Of a stretch of DNA of 64,000 nt, positions 33,985-45,868 are shown piece by piece (the first letter of the stretch is position 1; every line of letters begins with the position of its first letter). The position numbers and the translations under genes were made by a program. Below the pieces are notes generated by a model. That model was not told the DNA's origin, did no database searches, and worked only from the letters and a program-made list of their open reading frames with translations. The DNA is from Clavaria fumosa. Lineage: Eukaryota > Basidiomycota > Agaricomycetes > Agaricales > Clavariaceae. The DNA is taken from assembly GCA_951802425.1 (NCBI GenBank), contig OX637806.1:1240001-1304000 (forward strand), written 5' to 3'.

Positions 33985-36900
33985 ATGAGTCAAGACTTCA
34001 GTTCCGCAACAATCAGTGAGTAGCCTACGTGGTCTCGTGCCGCATGGTATTGACTCTTCTCTAGATACATCCAGTGCAACTGGTCGCGGTGGCGATGTCG
34101 GTAGTAATAACCGTTACCTCAACATCGTCGATAACAGAACAATCACTTACAGTGAGTAGGAATGAGATCAAATACATAAGATCGTACCTCATCTGCAATG
34201 TAGATCAGGATGCCGCCAATGTGCCCAAACAATTACAGCCAAGGACTCCATACCGCTTGATGCCTCCGTCCAGTCCTCGATTCACTGGGCGCGAAGACTA
34301 TCTAGACAGACTCCGACATCACTTCAGCATGCCGCTCGAGTGCCAGAGGCAATTTCTGCTATATGGAATGGGTGGTGCGGGAAAGACTCAGATTTGTTTG
34401 AAATTTGTCGAACGGAACAAGGATTTGTGAGTCTGGTCTGGTCTGCCACTGATTTTGTCATTCTCACCAGTCCTGCCAGGTTCTGGGAAGTGTTTTGGAT
34501 TGATGCGACCAATAATGAGACTGCTGAGCAAAGTGTCAAAGACATTGCAGAGATTCCTGCTGCTCGGCAATCCGGAGTCCAAAGCTCCGTGGAGTCTGTG
34601 CTCCTGTGGCTGTCTTACACTGCCAAGGAGAACTGGCTGCTTGTATTTGACAATGCAAGTGATCCTGACATGCTCTCCAAGTTCACTCCCAGAGGCAGTC
34701 ATGGAAACTTGTTGATCACAAGCAGAAATCCAGACATGCGCCGCACTGTGCATCCTAAGGCACGGGAGGAGGTTGAGAAAATGGAGGTGCAGGAAGCAAT
34801 ATCTTTACTGTTGAAGGCTGCATGCCTTGATGAATCTGCTGAATCATTGAGGAGCACCTCTCAGTCTGTTGTGGCTGAATTGTGCTGTTTGCCTTTGGCA
34901 GTTGACCAAGCTGGAGCATATATTGCTTCTGGTCTCTGTGGACTTAAGGAATACCTTGGGAAATATCAGCAACATCATCATGATCTACTAGCACATCCAT
35001 CATTCAGGGGAGCATCAAATTATGGTCAGGCAGTGTATGGGACATGGGACTTGTCCTTCCAAGCCATTGCATCAAGAGCTGCAGGACAGGAAAACACCAA
35101 GAATGTCCAGGCTGCCAAAAGTGCCATCCTGTTGCTACAAATATTGTCTTCACTTCATCATGAAAGTATATCAGAAGAAATATTCCAAAGAGCAGCAGCC
35201 AACTTTCCCACTCATAGAAATGCCAAAGAAATCAAACTGTTCCAGAAGGTGGTCTCCTCTATATCCAGTGGAAGAAAGCAAAGGAGACATATATCAAAAG
35301 CATTCTCAAAGTTTCATGCTGCATTGCTGCAAATAAACAAGGAAGGCAAATGGGATGATGTTTGGTTGAGAGAAGGGATTGCCATCTTGCTATCATTTTC
35401 CCTTATCAAGAGTCTGGAGGACAAGATCTACTCCATACACCCATTGGTGCATGTGTGGAGCTGGGATAGATTGTCAAGGTTTGACCAGCAGATAAGCTGT
35501 CTTATGACAAGGAGAATGCTATGTCATTCAATCACATGGCCAAGAACTGCTGAAGACTATAAATTTTGCAAGTCACTCATTCCACACATTTTAAAAAATG
35601 AGGGACATTGCAGAACTGTGAACATGACCAAACAGATGATTGATGAAGAAATGGGTATTCTGGAAGAAAATAGTTTGGGATTGGTGTACTATGTGAATAG
35701 TTATTACAAGGAAGCAGCAAAGCATTATATGGAAGGAAGGAAAATGTGCAATAGGATTCTTGGGGCAAAGCATCCAAGGACACTGAGAATGATCCGGGGA
35801 CTTTCATTAGCATATGTGGGACTGGGTCATTTCCAGGAGGCAGAACAACTACAAGTTCAGGTGAGGAAGGAGATGGAGAAGGCACATGGGCCAGAACACC
35901 CAGTCACTTTGACAAGTATTGGCAATCTGGCAGCCACATACAAAGATCAGGGGAAGTGGGATGAAGCAGAGAGTCTAGAAGTGCAAGTGATGGAAATGAG
36001 CAAGAGAATACTTGGGCCAGAACACCCAGACACTTTGACAAGTATTGGCCATCTGGCAGCCATATACAAGTACCAGGGGAAGTTGGAGAAAGCAGAGAGT
36101 CTACAAGTGCAGGTGATGGAAATGAACAAGAGAATACTTGGGCCAGAACACCCACACACTTTGACAAGTATTGCCAATCTGGCAGTCATATACATGGATC
36201 AGGGGAAGTGGGATGAAGCAGAGAGTCTACAAGTGCAAGTGATGGAAATGAGGAAGAGAATACTTGGGCCAGAACACCCAGACACATTGTCAAGTATTGC
36301 CAATCTGGCAGCCACATACAGGTATCAGGGGAAGTGGGATGAAGCAGAGAGTCTACAAGTGCAAGTGATGGAAATGAACAAGAGAATACTCAGGCCAGAA
36401 CACCCACACACTTTGACAAGTATTGGCAATCTGGCAGCCACATACAGTTATCAGTGGAAGTTGGATGAAGCAGAGAGTCTACAAGTGCAAGTGATGGAAA
36501 TGAGGAAGAGAATACTTGGGCCAGAACACCCACACACTTTGTCAAGTATTGGCAATCTGGCAGCCACATACATGAATCAGGGGAAGTGGGATGAAGCAGA
36601 GAGTCTAGAAGTGCAAGTGATAGAAATGAGCAAGAGAATACTTGGGCCAGAACACCCAGACACATTGTCAAGTATTGCCAATCTGGCAGCCACATACAGG
36701 TATCAGGGGAAGTTGGATGAAGCAGAGAGTCTACAAGTGCAAGTGATGGAAATGAGAAAGAGAATACTTGGGCCAGAACACCCAGACACTTTGACAAGTA
36801 TTGGTAATCTGGCAGTCACATACAGTTATCAGGGGAAGTGGGATGAAGCAGAGAGTCTGGAAGTGCAAGTGATGGAAATGAGCAAGAGAAAACTTGGGCA

Positions 36901-37480
36901 AGGACACCCAGACACTTTGACAAGTGTTGGCCATCTGGCAGCCCTATACAAAAATCAGGGGAAGTTGGATGAAGCACAGAGTCTACAAGTGCAAGTGATG
37001 GAAATGAGGAAGAGAATACTTGGGCCAGAACACCCACACACTTTGTCAAGTATTGGCCATCTGGCAGCCACATACAGGAAACAGTGGAAGTTGGATGAAG
37101 CAGAGAGTCTAGAAGTGCAAGTGATGGAAATGAGCAAGAGAATACTTGGGCCAGAACACCCAGACACATTGTCAAGTATTGCCAATCTGGCAGCCACATA
37201 CATGAATCAGGGGAAGTTGGATGAAGCAGAGAGTCTACAAGTGCAAGTGGTGGAAATGAGCAAGAGAATACTTGGGCCAGAACACCCAGACACTTTGACA
37301 AGTATTGCCAAGCTGGCAGCCACATACAGGAATCAGGGGAAGTTGGATGAAGCAGAAAGTCTACAAGTGCAAGTGATGGAAATGAGAAAGAGAATACTTG
37401 GGCCAGAACACCCAGCCACTTTGACAAGTATTGCCAATCTGGCAGCCACATGCAGGTATCAGGGGAAGCAGAGAGTCTAG
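33985..37480 (+). CDS. NLR-A: NB-ARC STAND receptor with 13 TPR units
   Basis: Four exons, 33985-34015, 34065-34151, 34204-34426 and 34480-37480, giving 1113 aa. The N-terminus is short and Gly/Asn-rich (GRGGDVGSNNRYLNIVDNRT). NB-ARC: RFTGREDYLDRL, P-loop GMGGAGKTQI (about residue 94), Walker B WLLVFDNASDP, sensor LLITSRNPD, the GLPLA-like CLPLAVDQAGAYIASGL and an MHD-like IHPLVHVWSWDR. After a degenerate TPR come 13 units of 42 aa (35872-37477) of kinesin-light-chain type, based on GPEHPDTLTSIGNLAATY and QGKWDEAESLQVQVMEM. The last unit has lost 10 bp, which shifts the frame to a stop at 37478-37480; decayed TPR sequence continues to about 37640. Fungal receptors of this type oligomerise on ligand binding and trigger heterokaryon or innate immune-type responses. 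The array is free of CpG. Confidence 0.9.
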
Positions 37481-37640
37481 AAGTGCAAGTGATGGAAATG
37501 AGAAAGATGATACTTGGGCCAGAATACCCACACTTTGAGATATATTGCTGGTCTTGCAAGCATATACAGGAATCAGGGGAAGTTAGATGAAGCAAGGAGT
37601 CTATTAGTGCAAGTGATGGAAATGAGCAAGAAGATATTTG
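35872..37640 (+). repeat. TPR-coding tandem array A, 126 bp unit
   Basis: Thirteen full in-frame copies of a 126 bp unit, then about one and a half frameshifted decayed units to 37640. Units differ at a few positions: the residue after HP (D/H/A/V), S or T before SI, G or A before NL, Y-x-x-Q, and W or L before D. The rest is almost invariant at the DNA level, which points to concerted evolution. No CG dinucleotide occurs in the consensus. Confidence 0.95.
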
Positions 37641-39048
37641 AGTGAGAACTTTATCACATGACTTACCCTTCACCCTCTCCCCCATCACACAATTGCCCAC
37701 TTCCCTGTATCACCATCCTTGTGCCCCACCATGCATACTCCTCATGGTTGGTATCCTGCCATGCTTTTCCCACCCCTATGCCTCACACACTCCAGCCTCA
37801 TGTATGACTCATTTTCAGTTTATGTACATGACTCACTATGACTCATTGGTGGACTATATATATTACAGTAGCTAGTCTGTGTATCCCCACATCACTGTTA
37901 AATTTCCTTTCTTCATCTGCTCTCATGACCAATTGTGACCTAACTCCAGGGCATCTCCTAAAGGAGATAATCAGTGCAAACAAGTGCCCAGAGATGCTCA
38001 AACCATGCACTGTAAAACTTGGTTCCATTGAGCAAGAATGATGTGCACTCATTCAAACACTATGAGAAATTGCTGTTCTCCTCAAACTGTAATCTATCCC
38101 ACTTCGATGCCCATAAGCTACATTGTTGGTGCACAGACTAGAACTTTCAAATGAAGTCCAAAGAACCTCATCAGCTTTCGTTGCCAGAGCACATGGAGGA
38201 AGACCAAGAGGGATCAAATCCGATTCCCCGTTGGGTCGAGCTCGAGTATCTAGTCAGCAGTTAGTTCCTCTTGAGGACGACGATGGCCCTCATCAGGGAT
38301 ACATGACTAGCACATGCGGACGCTTGCAGGCTCCGACACTAGTGTCCACTTTACAAACCTCTCTGAGCGGTTGTGCATCCCACTCATCAGCGAAAGAGCC
38401 AATTTCTTAACAGTCAGTAACATACAATGTAAGGTCCACCTTGGCCACCAGGGTGACCTGATTAATGGCAGACCTTACCTGTCTATAATTGTGCTCGTTA
38501 CTAGACATGACATGGTAAGGTGCAGACCAGAATTGTTAATCCCACCAGGATGGCTGAATATGGCTGGAGCTCCCAGGAAGGTGGAGTAGTCAATGACAGA
38601 CAGATTGGGTAAGGTTGTAATGTCCAACAGGATGGTGATATTAGCACAGGCTACCCAGGTTGATACAGTTGGTAAGGATGGCCATGCAATCCCCGTGCTC
38701 GTAACCATACCTTGACCGCTATCTCTATCTACCTTTGCAATGTCATGTCAGGTCAGACCAAGATGATTTAATATTAGCAGAAACAAGTATAATACAATTG
38801 CTTGCACGAGGAACATCTATTAGAAAGCGGCACACATAGACAGCAAAGGGAAAGCGAGGAACATCTAGAAAGCGAGATGCAAAGACAGCAAAGGGAAAGT
38901 GAGGAACATCTAGAAAGCGAGATGCAAAGACAGCAAAGGGAAAGCTAGGATATGGGGAAGCAGACATAATCGTTGTGGCGATGGGGATGAATGTCCTAGA
39001 GAATGATTACCATAGTAGCGAGGACTGTTGGGAGAAGCTTACGCTGCA
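37641..39048. other. Intergenic with a 45 bp tandem repeat
   Basis: The duplication continues to about 37928, after which the sequence is unique. At 38806-38947 a 45 bp unit (GAAAGCGAGATGCAAAGACA and following) is repeated nearly three times. Between 38420 and 38680 GTAAGGT.. and CCACCAGG.TGG words recur in diverged form. No gene is recognised. Confidence 0.5.
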
Positions 39049-40763
39049 TCAAGACCGTTTCAGCTTCTTTTTCAGCTTCTCTCTGTTGTGACCCGAGGCA
39101 AGTGGTACACATGGAGAGCCATCAGGAATAGTGTCCGATGTTGATGCCTCAGGAGGATGCGTTCTATCTTCTGCAGATTCGGTAGGCGGCGGTGGCTGGT
39201 TGGCAGGCGGGCGGGCGGGAGTGACATCAGACCCTGGTGTCGCAGTCACACTTCCATTTGCTAAGCGACGTGCACGGCGTTGTGCCATGACAGTTGCGAG
39301 ATCGGATGTGGTGGCCATGCCTCTCGCCACAGGCTGTCCATTGTGGGGTCTCGCCGGCAGATAGACCTGCCTAAAGATCCCATATCAGCTCAATGAGGGA
39401 TGATATAGACGTAAAAGCGCACCTGTCCCACCATGCAAGTGTCTCTTTGCACCATGGTTCATCGGGGTCCGTCTCGAATAGGTCCACAATGACATCAAAA
39501 AACTCCTGTAAACTAAAAAGTCCATCGTCGCATCTCCAATCATCCTGGGCACAAAGAACCCAACGAGCCTACGAGGGATGGTTCTTAATAGAGAGAGTAG
39601 ACAGCTATGTGATGACTTACATGAACAGCTGCGTATGCGATTGTCCTTGGTGTGACACGCTCCAGTTTGTTTATGCCAGCTTGGCCTTTTTTTGTGCGGG
39701 AGCGAAGTGGCTCCGTTTGTGATGCTGATGTTGGTCCTGTGAATATATGCTTCCAAACCTGCAAAATATCGAACACATCCACATCATTACATGTATATGA
39801 GGCAAAGATTACTCACTCTAACAAGGAGATGACCCCGACAAAGGCCTTTATCTATTTCCTTCAAATCAATGGTGCCACCTTCATAAAGAAACGTTGGCAA
39901 GTCCTGTGCTGTCACCGCAAGTTCACCAGTGTCCAGCTGGGCAAGAATACTAAAAGAGAATGTTAATATCTGAACCGGATTATTGAGAACACTCACCCCT
40001 CTGGGTCCTCATCAAATTCATCAAGGAATTTCACCGGACAAAGGAGGCGTCCAAGAATTATATGCTTGAAACCACAGGTCCCACACTTTGCGGCTTTCTT
40101 TGGAATCGGGGGTTGCAAGGCTTGCAAAGCTTGAGGCATACAATAATCGAGCGCATCATCCCGGAGGCTCCCACAGTCATCAGAACGAGCACTACTGAGT
40201 TTCTCATTCATCTAGTCTGATGAGTTACTGATGTCTATCAGAAACGGAAACATTCTCACCACTTTGCATAGCTCATCAAGCTCTTCGGGCTTCTCTCTAA
40301 ATTGGCTCATGCGTCTCTCCAACGTGGGTATTTTGTCGATTATATGTTTGTACGTTTTGATATTGAACTCGAGTTGTTTGGCAGCGTCACTGTTGGCATG
40401 GTCAGTCCTGAGTACGAAGACCCTCATGACTTACAGATCAATGTGATCTTCTTCATCTGTTTCATACCCGTCCACCTTCATCCCAGAGTGAAAAACTTCA
40501 TAGAAGTTTGTAAAGGGGTTTTGACTCCGAGCGATCCATTTTGCTACCTGGACATATGCGTCCAGCTCGGTTGTTCTATGCATCGCATATCAGAATAGAA
40601 TTTATAACCGAGACACGCCATACTTTGCTTTCTTCCGTGATCTGTTCTCCAAAGCTGTCGACAGAGTCCGCTTCGCAAGCCGACGGCGAACTTGGTCATC
40701 CTGGGGTTGAGAGCCTGTTTCAGGACTATCAGGACTCCTAAGACGTTCTGGGCAAGTGCGCAT
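39049..40763 (-). CDS. DUF6698 protein, divergent partner of the Plavaka transposase
   Basis: Eight exons on the minus strand: 40624-40763, 40435-40575, 40260-40389, 39997-40211, 39817-39949, 39621-39758, 39423-39568 and 39049-39370. Introns are 45-58 bp and total coding length is exactly 455 codons. Family signatures: TTELDAYVQVAKWIARS, ARSDDCGSLRDDALDY, GRLLCPVKFLDEFDEDPEG, VTAQDLPTFLYEGG, DIDKGLCRGHLLVRVWKHIF-type text (here EIDKGLCRG), RVTPRTIAYAAV and FFDVIVDLFETDPDEPWCKE. The C-terminal tail is Ala/Pro-rich ending in a Lys-rich stretch. DUF6698 proteins are expanded in Agaricomycetes, often near transposons; their function is unknown. All exons are open, in contrast to the damaged transposase 237 bp away. 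Confidence 0.88.
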
Positions 40764-41000
40764 CTTGGATGCAGAGCAGTTACAAATGCCAGTGGTCAGA
40801 AGTGAGAAATGAAGTGGCAAGTCTGCATCGGAGTGAGGCACGTGGTGCTCGAGGGACCGTATTGAGTCATGTGACACCTTTTCTCGACGTGTCTCTCCAG
40901 CTTCAACAGTTCGCGCTGGACACAACTACATCACACTCATCACCTCTGGGTGCTGGACTCGACCATTGGATCTCTCTTTGGCAACAGATTCCTCCCTGAA
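40764..41000. promoter_or_regulatory. Bidirectional promoter between DUF6698 gene and Plavaka transposase
   Basis: 237 bp between the start codons of two divergent genes. Such a shared short promoter fits both genes belonging to one mobile element, though it is not proof. Confidence 0.4.
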
Positions 41001-44000
41001 ATGACTGCTTGCTGTCCTGCTTGTCAAAACACCTTCAAGAATGTGCAAGGACTCGCATATCACCGTAGAACATGCAAGAAAGCAGCCTCAACAACACGAG
41101 CACTGATTGAAAAGATGGAGAGACGGAAAGAGAAGGCTGCAAAGGTGCTATCTAGTGCCATGGTTGAGGAGCAAAGATTTATGGAACTCGATGAACAAGT
41201 ACGTGATGAGTTTGTATCAAATTGCGTTGGACCAACCAGATCGGGTTCAAACAGGATTTCCCCCATACCATGGCCAATGCGCCTCCTGAGGCAGAGCAAC
41301 CGAACCCGCCCCCTGAGGCAGAGCGAGCCATCCCGCCCACTTCTTCTGGTCGTCAACGTCGTTTCCCAGCCCGGTTCGATGACTTCCTGCCCCCAACATC
41401 GTCATCAATTCCACATATCCCCAGACCTAAACCAAAGCCTATTGTACAGGCTTCATTACCCTTTCCAGATCCCTTATTACCTGTGGAACCTGAGGCTACA
41501 CATCTCCCAGCTGAATTTGTGTTTGAAACCGAACCAAATGAGTTCTGCTTATACCGATCCTATCCGACCCGGCCCACATATATTCCTGATGAAGAGATAT
41601 CTCTGGAAGTTGTATGCGATGATTCTGGACTCCCCTCTTTGCCAACAACGCCTCCCTCGATCTGCGACTCTATCCAGAAAAATGTCTTCGCTCCCTTCAT
41701 GAACTCGACAGTCTTCCGGCTCATGAATTGGTTCTATACTGGTTCAAATGTCAAGTCTGTCCATGAGCTTGATCGCCTGGTAAACGAGGTCATCCTTGCC
41801 GAGGAATTTGACCAAGAAAATCTTCGAGGCTTTAATGCCACACGGAAGAAGGTGTCGGTGAGGATACGTCTTCCAGCAGACAAGATCTGTCATCGGTCAG
41901 AGCAAGAGGCACCGGAATTTGTCGTTGATGGCGTCTGGCATCGCAGTCTTATTGAGGTCATCAAATCTGCGTTCCAAGAATCAAATGCAAAGAATTTCCA
42001 TATTACTCCGTTCAAACAGTTTTGGCAGCCATATCCTAGTGCCCCATCCGAGCGTGTCATAGGTGAATTATACACCGCTGATACATTTCTCAATGAGCAT
42101 GAAAGGATCCATATGAAAATGGCTGTACCCTGGAACGTGTCATCGCCGCCTGCATGCTCTGGTCCGATTCAACGCATCTTGCCAACTTCGGCACAGCATC
42201 ACTCTGGCCTGTCTATATGTCCTTCGGCAACGAATCCAAGTATATTCGAGGCAAGCCAAAAGCTTTTGCAGCACACCATGTAGCGTACATTCCTTCTGTA
42301 AGTAAATCATCTGCATGCAACAATTCCCTCCTCTGATGTCTGAGTGCAGTTACCGGATGCCATTCAAGATTTCTACACAGTTACATATGGGAAAAGCGCT
42401 ACAGATACGGTCCTCACACATCTCCAACGCGAACTCTTTCAAGAGGTCTGGATGCTCTTACTTGACGACAACTTCACATACACATATGAGCATGGCATGC
42501 AAATTGCATTCCCAGATGGGAAAGAGCGTAGGGTCTATCCTCGCATCTTTACTTACTCTGCGGACTATCCAGAGAAGTTAGTCTTGGCTCTTTTGACAGG
42601 GAACTTGGGCTGATTTTTGAGCTTGCTAGGGTCCTCATCGCATCAATCAAGTCTCTTGCTGCCTTTCCATGCCCCCGCTGCCTGGTCCATAAGCCGCAGA
42701 TTGGGGATTTGGGCACTGCATCTGACCGTCGCCGTCGTGAGAATATGAGAGCAGATAGTCATGTGCGACAACGCAATGTTGAATCAACTCGAAGGTGGAT
42801 CTTTGAGCAAGGACGCACAGTGGGAGGGAAAGCAGCTGACCGTATCCTTGGTCCCACTTCTTCAGTGCCAATACGTGTAAGGCTAGTCACCCACTAATTG
42901 TCACGCCCGTGCCAACCGGACTATTCTCCGGCCTTCTCCGACCTTCTCCGGCGGTCTCCGGACCCCCGTTCTCAACTCCGGGCTCTCGGACTTATGTCCA
43001 GAGCACCGGACTTTACTTGCGCGACGTAGCGCAGGATCAGGAAGTGTGCCTGAAGGGCCACCAACTGATGTCCGCACTAGTTGCTGTTGCTTCGAGCAAC
43101 CAGGAACTGGTCCTGCCCCGGACCCGTCGCCCGGACAATTGATGGACTCCCGGAAACATCCGTACAATCATAGTTAGTAGTTTAACATTTGTCCCGATCA
43201 GATTCCGTCTCCGTCCCGTAGTCCCATTGTAAAGATCTTCTCCTGACTCCCGGACATTTCTCCGTAGCTACGAACAGATTCCGTAGTCGTACCGGAGTTA
43301 TCTCCGTCGCTAGCATCGCCCCGGACTTTAGTATAAGTACTCGTAGATTACCGCCTTGTCTAGCCAGTCTGATAATCAACCTCACCCACTCGCATTCTAC
43401 TCCGCTAAAGCCCGAAACCCGTCTCCTTCGACTTCCCGAAATCCGAGACACTGATCCGCAGAGGGCGTCGTTTCAATACGTTCGCCAAGTCTCGTCCGAA
43501 CCCAAGTCCAACTCCGCCCAAACTCCGGATCGCCCCACCGCGCCCGGACTTCGTTACTCCTGCCCGGACTTTGTCATACATGCCCGGACTTTGTCATTCC
43601 TGCCCGGACTTTACTCCGCCCGACCTCCGCGACATAGACGTGACACTAATGCCCAAAGCATCTCTCATCTTCGTATCCCAGAATGCTTTCTCAGCTCGCC
43701 TCTTTAAATTCGGTTTCAACTTCTATTCAATACTTGTTGTTGACCTTCTCCATGAATTTGAACTTGGTGTCTGGAAAGCTGTCTTCACACATCTCATTCG
43801 CATTCTCTATGCATCTGGGGGTAATGCAGTGCAAAGTCTGAATGAACGGTACTCTATTCCAGCTCCCCTGTTTAGCATATTGCTGAACCTTCATACAGTT
43901 ATCGCCAGGTACCAACATTTGGGAGAGATACCATACGGAGATTTCACCGGAATGCCTCTGGCATGAAGAAACTTGCTGGTCGAGACTTTGAGGACCTCCT

Positions 44001-45868
44001 ACAGGTAATCTTCCATGCTCCAGCTTCCTCAGAAACACTCACAATTTATGTGGTAGTGTGCAATCCCTGTCTTCGAAGGCCTCTTACCCGAACCGCACAA
44101 TTCTATTGTACTCGATCTCCTTTTCATCCTCGCATCATGGCATGCTTATGCGAAGCTACGCCTACATACTGAGACAACACTCGATCTCTTTGAAAAGACT
44201 ACAACAGCCTTGGGCAAACACCTCCGACACTTCGTTGCCATGACAGGTGCAGCATTTGATACAAGAGATCTACCACGTGAAGAGGCAGCAAGGGGAAGAC
44301 AGAAAGCGGCAAGGGCAGCGAAATCGCAAGCGAGGGCTGAAGCAGGGGTATCCATACCGGAGAATGTGCAAAAAAAAGCAGTGAAGCCCCGGCGGATGCT
44401 CAATTTATCCACCTACAAAATTCATGCCCTTGGTGATTATGTGAAGATGATTCGCTGCTTCGGTACAACAGATAACTATAATACTCAGTCTGTGCGTCAA
44501 TGCACCGTTGGCAAAGGCATCATTAATAATTTTATGTGCTTTACAGGGAGAGCTAGAGCATCGACGTGTCAAACGTTTCTATGCTCGGTCCAATAAATTC
44601 CAATTCACATCACAAATTGCGAAGCACCAACGACGAGAGCGATTATTAAGGACCATTTTCATTCGCAGTCAAGACACGAGTGCCACGGGCAAGCGTAAAC
44701 GCTATCCTTCTCCTTCCACACACGAACCGTTACCATATACAGACCCCTCTGCTCGTTATCATCTTTCAGACTCGGTAAAAGAGTGGGAGAATATCACAGC
44801 ATGGCTGAGCAGCAACAGGGACAATGTCGCATTCAAGGTAAGTTCTGTGTCTTTCTCAGCTATCTTCTCTTATAGCGAATAGAACTTCATACCACGCCTC
44901 AAAGACCACCTTCTCAACCGACTGTTGGGATATGGGTATGATGGTGACGAGCAGGAATTCTCAGATAAGGACCGTAACACAGTCTCTTTCGCCAACAATC
45001 GCCTCTACCGGCACAGGGTCATTCGCATAAACTATACTACATATGACCTTCGACGTGCTCAAGATTCCCTGAACCCACGAACTCACGCAGACATCATCGT
45101 TCTTTCACATGAGGATGAAGATCAGTCAAGGCAGCACCCATATTGGTATGCCCGTATCGTTGACATCTTTCACATCAATGTTCGACATAGCGGCACGGAG
45201 TCAAAATGTACAGCACCGCAGAAGATGGATGTATTATGGGTTAGATGGTTTGGACGTGAACTGAGCTATGCATCGGGCTGGGACACAAGACGCCTTCACC
45301 GTCTAGGTTTTATCCCTCAAGACCAGCCTGATGCGTTCGGTTTCCTTGATCCTGCAGATGTCATCCGAGGCATTCACCTTATTCCAGCCTTTGCACATGG
45401 TCATGACAAGGAGTGGGTTTATTATTATGTGAATATGTGAGTACATTGATTTCTTGAATATACATTTTTCATGAACTCTCTAACAGGTATGTTGATCGTG
45501 ATATGTTCATGCGATTTCGTGGTGGTGCTGTTGGCCACCAGGGAACCTCAAAGGCTTCTGTTCAAGACCAAACAGACACTCCTGATGGGCCTGAGTCACA
45601 AGAAGGACTGGCACCAGGCTATGAAGACATGCAATCTTGTGAGGAAGACCATGGTTCAACAAGAGATCATGAGGGTGGGGATGTGGATGTGGACATGGAT
45701 GAAGATGAGCTGTACTTATATGGATATCTGGATGGTGATGAGACTGAGGAAGATGATGGGGAGGGAGAAGATGATAGTGACTGTGATGGTGGAGGCAGAG
45801 ACTGTGATGACAGAGACTTTGGTGACCCACTAGCATTTGGTGATGATGCACTGTACACTTCTTTATAG
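41001..45868 (+). pseudogene. Plavaka-type (KDZ/CACTA-like) transposase, disrupted
   Basis: Starts at ATG 41001 with a zinc-finger-like CCPACQNTFKNVQGLAYHRRTC, followed by an intron (41199-41239). The body has the characteristic Plavaka text: RFPARFDDFLPP, NWFYTGSNVKSVHELDRLVN, MLWSDSTHLANFGTASLWPV, FPCPRCLVHKPQIGDLG, then after the solo LTR FGFNFYSILVVDLLHEFELG with VWKAVFTHLIRILYA, later ELEHRRVKRFYARSNKFQF, YTTYDLRRAQDSLNPRTHAD and RLHRLGFIPQDQPDAFGFLD. The C-terminus is acidic, ending at 45868. It is disabled by a frameshift near 42130 (MKMAVP to LERVIAACM) and by the 747 bp LTR at 42899-43645. Plavaka elements are cut-and-paste DNA transposons abundant in Agaricomycetes. Confidence 0.9.
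42899..43645. mobile_element. Solo LTR inserted in Plavaka transposase
   Basis: 747 bp with TGTCAC...GTGACA ends and a perfect 5 bp target-site duplication CTAAT (42894-42898 and 43646-43650). There is no coding sequence inside. The body is C/G-rich with repeated TGCCCGGACTT words, especially 43560-43620. The limits and duplication length fit an LTR retrotransposon reduced to a solo LTR by recombination. It postdates the Plavaka insertion. Confidence 0.92.

Larger units (their letters stand above)
29764..37928. repeat. Segmental duplication, copy A (LCB1 to NLR)
   Basis: About 8.2 kb, colinear with 47867-59762 in the same orientation, spanning LCB1 from within exon 1, the intergenic block and the whole NLR gene with its 3' flank. 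Copy A keeps the intact LCB1 5' end, so it is probably the donor or ancestral locus. The size difference comes mainly from the TPR array and a MITE in copy B. Confidence 0.9.
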
